From the NCBI GenBank assembly GCA_025201375.1, contig JAIWZP010000094.1, forward strand, positions 1 through 64,000: DNA of 64,000 nucleotides. The letters run 5' to 3'. Made by a program: the position numbers and the translations under genes. Position 1 is the stretch's first letter. Each line of letters opens with the position of its first letter. The DNA comes from Gongronella butleri. Lineage: Eukaryota; Mucoromycota; Mucoromycetes; Mucorales; Cunninghamellaceae. Below, in pieces: positions 59,638 through 64,000 of the stretch. The notes below the pieces were generated by a model that did no database searches, was not told the DNA's origin, and was given only the letters and a program-made list of their open reading frames with translations.

Positions 59638-62600
59638 ATGTCCCATATCCCACCAAAAGACGAATCCGGCGACAATTCAGCAAGCAACAATGTGGATGTC
59701 AAGGAGGAGCCTATGGACGGCTTTGACTTTGATGCCGAGGTAAGAGTCTTTTCTGCGCTTGCTGCTAAGTTTGTGTCTTGGGTGCTCATGCAGCGTGCTT
59801 TCTTTTCTTCTTCTTCTTCTTTGCTTGTTGCCACGCTCTTCCGCGCGCCCTAGTTTGCCGCACACAGGCTTGCCGTCAGCCAAGGCAACACGGATAAGGC
59901 TATCCAATCGTTTATCTTGCTGTAAGATGCGAAAAAACGGGCAAAAACGCGCGATGTTCACTTTTTTTTTTTGTTTTTTCAAGGCAAAGCAATAGCGGCG
60001 ACCGCGAGGCGTTCATCGACTACCTCTTGGAATTAGCTTCACACATTGATCCTGGCGTCGAGACCGATATGAGCCGTACGTGCGCATCGTGGCTGGCCTG
60101 AAAAGGGCAATGTTCATGTTTTGCCTTTTATTTTGCTTTTTTCACAGGTTTCTTCCAAGCATTGCCCGCGCTCATCCAATCCACAATCATTGACACTGTT
60201 GCAGGTTAGTCAAGACACAACAACGCGTCACAGCGCGCCTGTCGCTCATACCTTTTTTTTTTTCCCTATATTTTAGCCAAATTGGAGCGGACAGATCTTT
60301 TACAAGCCTACAAGGTGCTGTATGCGTACATTCAGGCGTATCCGCGACACGCGTACAAGTATCTGGTAAAAAAAGGCGGAAATGGGCTAAAAAAAAAAAA
60401 AAAGGCAAAAAGCGCGTTGAATCTCATTTTTCGCTTTTTTTATTCGTTAGATTCGCGCGATGAAATTGCTGATTCTGGGCGCGCGAGGCGACGACAAGGA
60501 CAAGTGCATCAGTATTCTTGTGACGAACCTGTTGCCTCGGCTGGGCAAGCAGCGATTGCAATTGACATTTAGCGGGACGCCGCCCAGCATCCGATCGTCG
60601 GACGGCAAGCATTACATCATCATCCCGTGCAACCTGTTTGAGGAATTCCTGCGTCTCGGCCAGCGGTACTACTTGGATCATCGCCAATGGGACGATCTTG
60701 TGAAATTCACCTGCGCGATGCTTGACTGTTGCGGCTATGACGGCCTTGCGCGCCTGGATTTTCTCTCGCACACCAATCGCTTTCAATATCTCAAGGAGCA
60801 GCGTGTGAATCTGTCGATTGTCGATGCTGAGGCTTCATCCAGCAGCAATGCGTCGTCCTCGACATTGGAAACGGCAAATGACACAGGATCGTCAGCGTCG
60901 GGGGTGCCGCGGATCACCAAGCCGATCGTATCGGCGACGTCTGTGCTTGTGGGATCGACGGACAAGCGTGCGGCCACGACACTCGTCGCGTTCATGTGCG
61001 AATTCATTGCTGTTTCGTCGCAATTCACGCAATTTGCCTTTGAATACTATCGCGCCATCTGCGCTGTGAGTGCCGATCCGACGAAAATCGACGAAAAAGC
61101 GTGCTTGATCCCCATTTGCACCATCACGACGCCGCAGCAAAAGCTGGTGCCTGGCACACACGGCAACAACGCGTCAAATGCAACCGATGATGCGCCACCG
61201 CCTCCTTCTGCAGCAGATGACGGCACAACGCGACCCAGTAAAAAGATCAAACTCGCGTCGCATGATGAAAACCTGTTGCATGCGCCTTGTCTTGCCGGCG
61301 TCGATCAGACCTTGCAAGTCTTGAGCAAGGCGGCCGATTGCATGCGCCATCTCGTCGACCTGTGGGACTGGGCCACGCAAACCGCCCCGGAAGTCGATTG
61401 GGCGGCCATCTTTGGCGATTGGGAGGAGGAATTCAAGCGCGTCATCGAGTCATACCAGCTGCCCTTTGACATGTACAATGCTGTCCTCCTCGCACGCAGC
61501 GATCTCGCGCTTTCCACGGTAAGAGTCTGAACCAAGTCAACACACACACACACACACACACGAACGCGTGGTCTCACGTGGCGCACCCTCCCACCTCCCA
61601 CAATTGACTCCATTTTGCCATTTTTTTCGTTTTTTTTTATTCTTATTCTCTTTTTTTTCCATGTAGCCCTCGGTTTCTGGCAATCTGCCCAAGGCTCTAA
61701 AGTTGTCTCAATCCATATGTGACCGCATTGAGACGCAGCGGAGGCAAGGCAAGGACGTGTCACACCTCGTCGAGTACAATATCCCCTTTATGTTTGCATT
61801 TCGCGTGCTATATACCATTGGCGTCATTTACTTGCTTGTCGGCAGCCTACAGGTAAAGAAGAAAAATTGACAATTGACATGGAACCCGAGGAAAGGAAAA
61901 AAAAAAAAAGGACATGTGATGGACTCTTTTTTGGTCTTTTTTTTTGTAGCAATCGACGCTTGAAATCGCCATCATCTTGTCTGTGTTCCCGATTCCGCAG
62001 GATCTGGATGACAAGGACTTTATTGCGGACCAGCTGGATTGTCACACGGCGGCGACGGTGTTCCGCGATCACGAATTCGGGCTGATGCACGTCACGCAAA
62101 AGGGCCTGATGGTGCGATGCATCAAACACTTGATTGTCAGCCTGGACAGCGAAATTCGGCAGCGCGGCGGCATGGCATCCATTGATGCCGCCATGCGATG
62201 GGATGAAAAGGCAGGCAACATGATCGTACTGATGCAATACGGGTGGCCGTACTGGAATACAAGGACGGACTTTTGGGACAAGATCATCCGCCAGATGAAG
62301 GAGCGCCGCGCCTTCAAGAATAGGCACATTCTCGAATACATATTTGGTAAGCCGCCGCCCATGCCAAATGTCACACCAAAAAAAAAACAAAAAAAAAAGA
62401 TGGGGGGAGAAAGGCGTTGTTTTATATTAATTTTTTTTTCACTCTAGTGCCTGACATGCTCAAGACGCTCCTTGAATTGCATGAATCCAAGCAAGTGACC
62501 ATGGACCTCATTGCGCCCGAGTATCTTTTAAAAAGCGGCCATCGACGCGAACTCACGTCATCGACGGCGTCGCCATCGTCGTCGCCGCGTTTGGCGCCCA

Positions 62601-63028
62601 TGCCGGATCATCCACAAGAACACCCGCTGCGACCATCGTCTTTCAAGCCGCCACCACCGCCACCACCCATTTACGAACCGCCGGCGATGCCTAACACGGT
62701 GATGCCAAGTGTGACCACCATGTCACCCTCTTGGTATGCTGCATCCACGCAAAACACGTCACAAGCCAATTGGATGTCGCCCTCGTTTTATTATAGCCGA
62801 CCTGCAACCTCCGTCGTGCTACCAACAAAAAAGCCAGCTATCATTGACGAGCTAGATCAAGACCAGCGTGACGCGCATTCACTTTTTATCACCTTTGAAC
62901 TCGTGTCAAAATGCATCCAGCAGCGCTACCAGCGCTATTACCACTCCCCACTGCCACCACACCGCGTCCGCTTGCTCATCCAGCGCTTTTTAAAGTACAT
63001 GGTCATCAAAGCAAACGAAGATTCTTGA
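59638..63028 (+). CDS. INTS10: Integrator complex subunit 10-like protein
   Basis: Nine exons (59638-59739, 59854-59921, 59984-60075, 60148-60204, 60277-60365, 60451-61518, 61667-61852, 61950-62346, 62448-63028) give 879 residues. Helical-repeat character throughout: FAAHRLAVSQGNTDKAIQSFI and LEASHIDPG-like TPR pairs at the N-terminus; FEEFLRLGQRYYLDHRQWDDLVKF, HLVDLWDWATQTAPEVDWAAIF and FRVLYTIGVIYLLVGSLQ in the middle. The clearest match to animal INTS10 is near the C-terminus, MIVLMQYGWPYWNTRTDFWDKI then HILEYIFVPDMLKTL (animal: VVLLQQEWP, then a Phe/Tyr-rich helix and DMLEEF). Integrator cleaves nascent snRNA and mRNA at paused Pol II; subunit 10 sits in its arm module. Disordered inserts (Ser/Ala near 330, Pro-rich near 720) are fungal additions. 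The family call is from remembered patterns, not an alignment. Confidence 0.62.
61541..61562. repeat. CA microsatellite in INTS10-like intron
   Basis: (CA)10-11 tract just inside the sixth intron, followed by the usual T-rich acceptor region. Confidence 0.85.
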
Positions 63029-63601
63029 AAAAAATGAAAAAAAAAAAAGCGCGCGCAGCGCCCAGCACTCCGCCCAATGCCTCTCTCTCTGTTGCTTCAA
63101 CCCAAATACCTTTTGCCCCTCCCCCTCCCCCAACTTGTATTATTTTTAGATCACACTCTTTTTTTTTTTGCCACTGGCTTGTGTCACATCCCAGGCTTTT
63201 GGGTTTTGGAAAAATAAAAAAAATTGGGTCGCCCATGGGCGTACCTTTATTCCCCCCCGCCTCCCCCCTTTTGCTTTTTTTTTCATCTCTCTCTCTCTTT
63301 CCCCTTTATTCTTGCATATCGATTTATTTTTTATTGTCCTGACCTGCATCCTTCTTTTGGACTCTTGTCATTCTCCATTCCTTTACCCTTTTATTTGGCT
63401 CATTACTGTTGATCGTCTTTATTTTTTGGGACCTCTCCTCTCCTTCGCTCTTTCATCCTTAAAAAATAAGCACCTTCCGGTCCTGTTTGCCCCCTCGATT
63501 TCTTTTTTTTATATTTTACCAAACGCGCCCATTCCTCACGTTTTCGTTTATACCTTGCCCTCCGCTCTCACTCCACGCTTTGTATTTCGTATCTATGCAT
63601 C
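63029..63601. other. Intergenic, pyrimidine-rich leader
   Basis: An A run lies directly after the INTS10-like stop. From about 63240 to 63600 the plus strand is over 75% C/T by eye, like the leaders of other genes here. No gene is visible. Confidence 0.55.
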
Positions 63602-63911
63602 ATGGTCGACAAGAGCAAAATCACCCTTCAAAAACTGGCGCGCTGGCATCCGTCGCAAACATCCATGAATGATCGAAAGCGTGCCACAAATATTTGGGAT
63701 GGCGTGTTACACCCCATTGAACACGAGGAATTGAAACAGGGCGACCTCTACATCATCAAAATCCACATTGTCTCCATTGGACTCTTCCAAGGTAAATGCA
63801 AAAACGAACGCGCGACGCGGCACTGAAGACAAAAAAAAAACACGAGCGGCATAATCATCTTTTTTCTTTTTCTAGGCTGGAATGATGACATGTGTTGCTT
63901 CTCTGTACTTC
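63602..63911 (+). CDS. 5' part of an unrecognised gene (runs off the window)
   Basis: Exons 63602-63791 and 63876-63911 join in phase 1, and the second ends at a GTAAGT donor, so more exons lie outside. The visible start is MVDKSKITLQKLARWHP, followed by a run with NIWDGVLHPIEHEELKQG, DLYIIKIHIVSIGLFQG and WNDDMCCFSVLR. The hydrophobic strand-like DLYIIKIHIVSIG suggests a beta-rich fold. I do not recognise the family and too little is present for a call. ATG 63602 is the first after a long pyrimidine-rich leader. Confidence 0.5.
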
Positions 63912-64000
63912 GTAAGTTTGCTCAATGGGTGAGCGTGTGAGGGAGGGAGAGGTCCAAAAAAAAAAAAAAAAAACCAGCCTCATGAAATCTTTTTTTTATT

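Overview
This window is nuclear DNA of a fungus, most likely an early-diverging (non-Dikarya) one. The genes are small and intron-rich. Introns are mostly 50-110 bp, with GT..AG borders and long T runs before the acceptors. The gene set is fungal: an NMA111 protease, a tricalbin, an Msn2/4-type zinc-finger protein, a fungal-specific transcription factor and an Ecl1-like protein. A GABA-B-type class C receptor and an apparent Integrator subunit 10 are families I associate with animals and early-diverging fungi rather than ascomycetes or basidiomycetes. The placement is inferred from gene content; no rRNA or marker gene was available. Exon coordinates were derived by hand from splice signals, and each recognised complete gene sums to a whole number of codons.

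Layout. 1-6.8 kb, minus strand: nucleoporin NUP53/NUP35 (3' end outside the window), NMA111 protease and an unrecognised protein whose frame stops just before a donor that would join it to membrane-spanning exons. 6.8-9.8 kb: gene-free, low-complexity and repeat-rich. 9.8-11.8 kb, plus: PP1 inhibitor-2 (GLC8) and a WWE-like Q-rich protein. 14.6-25.3 kb, plus: Msn2/4-like factor, RBBP4/HAT2 WD40 protein, a tiny Ecl1-like zinc protein and a ten-exon GABA-B-like receptor with a PH-like tail. 25.5-26.7 kb: repeats, a palindromic tandem array and a broken copy of part of the receptor gene. 27.5-33.8 kb: guanylate kinase (minus), a small hypothetical gene, DAHP synthase and CMS1 (plus). 34.0-35.7 kb: a MITE-like element. 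35.9-43.7 kb: a short acidic tail-anchored protein (plus), a six-C2 tricalbin and a CRAL-TRIO/RhoGAP protein (both minus). 44.3-46.0 kb: a Tc1/mariner relic inserted in an older repeat. 47.3-53.0 kb: FucP-type sugar transporter (plus) and a fungal-specific transcription factor without a visible zinc cluster (minus). 53.2-57.1 kb: a translation cluster of RPS7, eIF4E and RPS6. 57.2-59.6 kb: diverged repeats. 59.6-63.0 kb: the INTS10-like gene. 63.6 kb to the end: the start of an unrecognised gene.

Most genes are housekeeping and not functionally linked. The exceptions are the translation cluster, where eIF4E and RPS6 share a 222-bp divergent promoter, and the adjacent tricalbin and RhoGAP genes, which both encode membrane/lipid-related proteins. 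At least four dispersed repeat families and one tandem array sit between the genes. Several are present twice, so the copies can be compared within the window.
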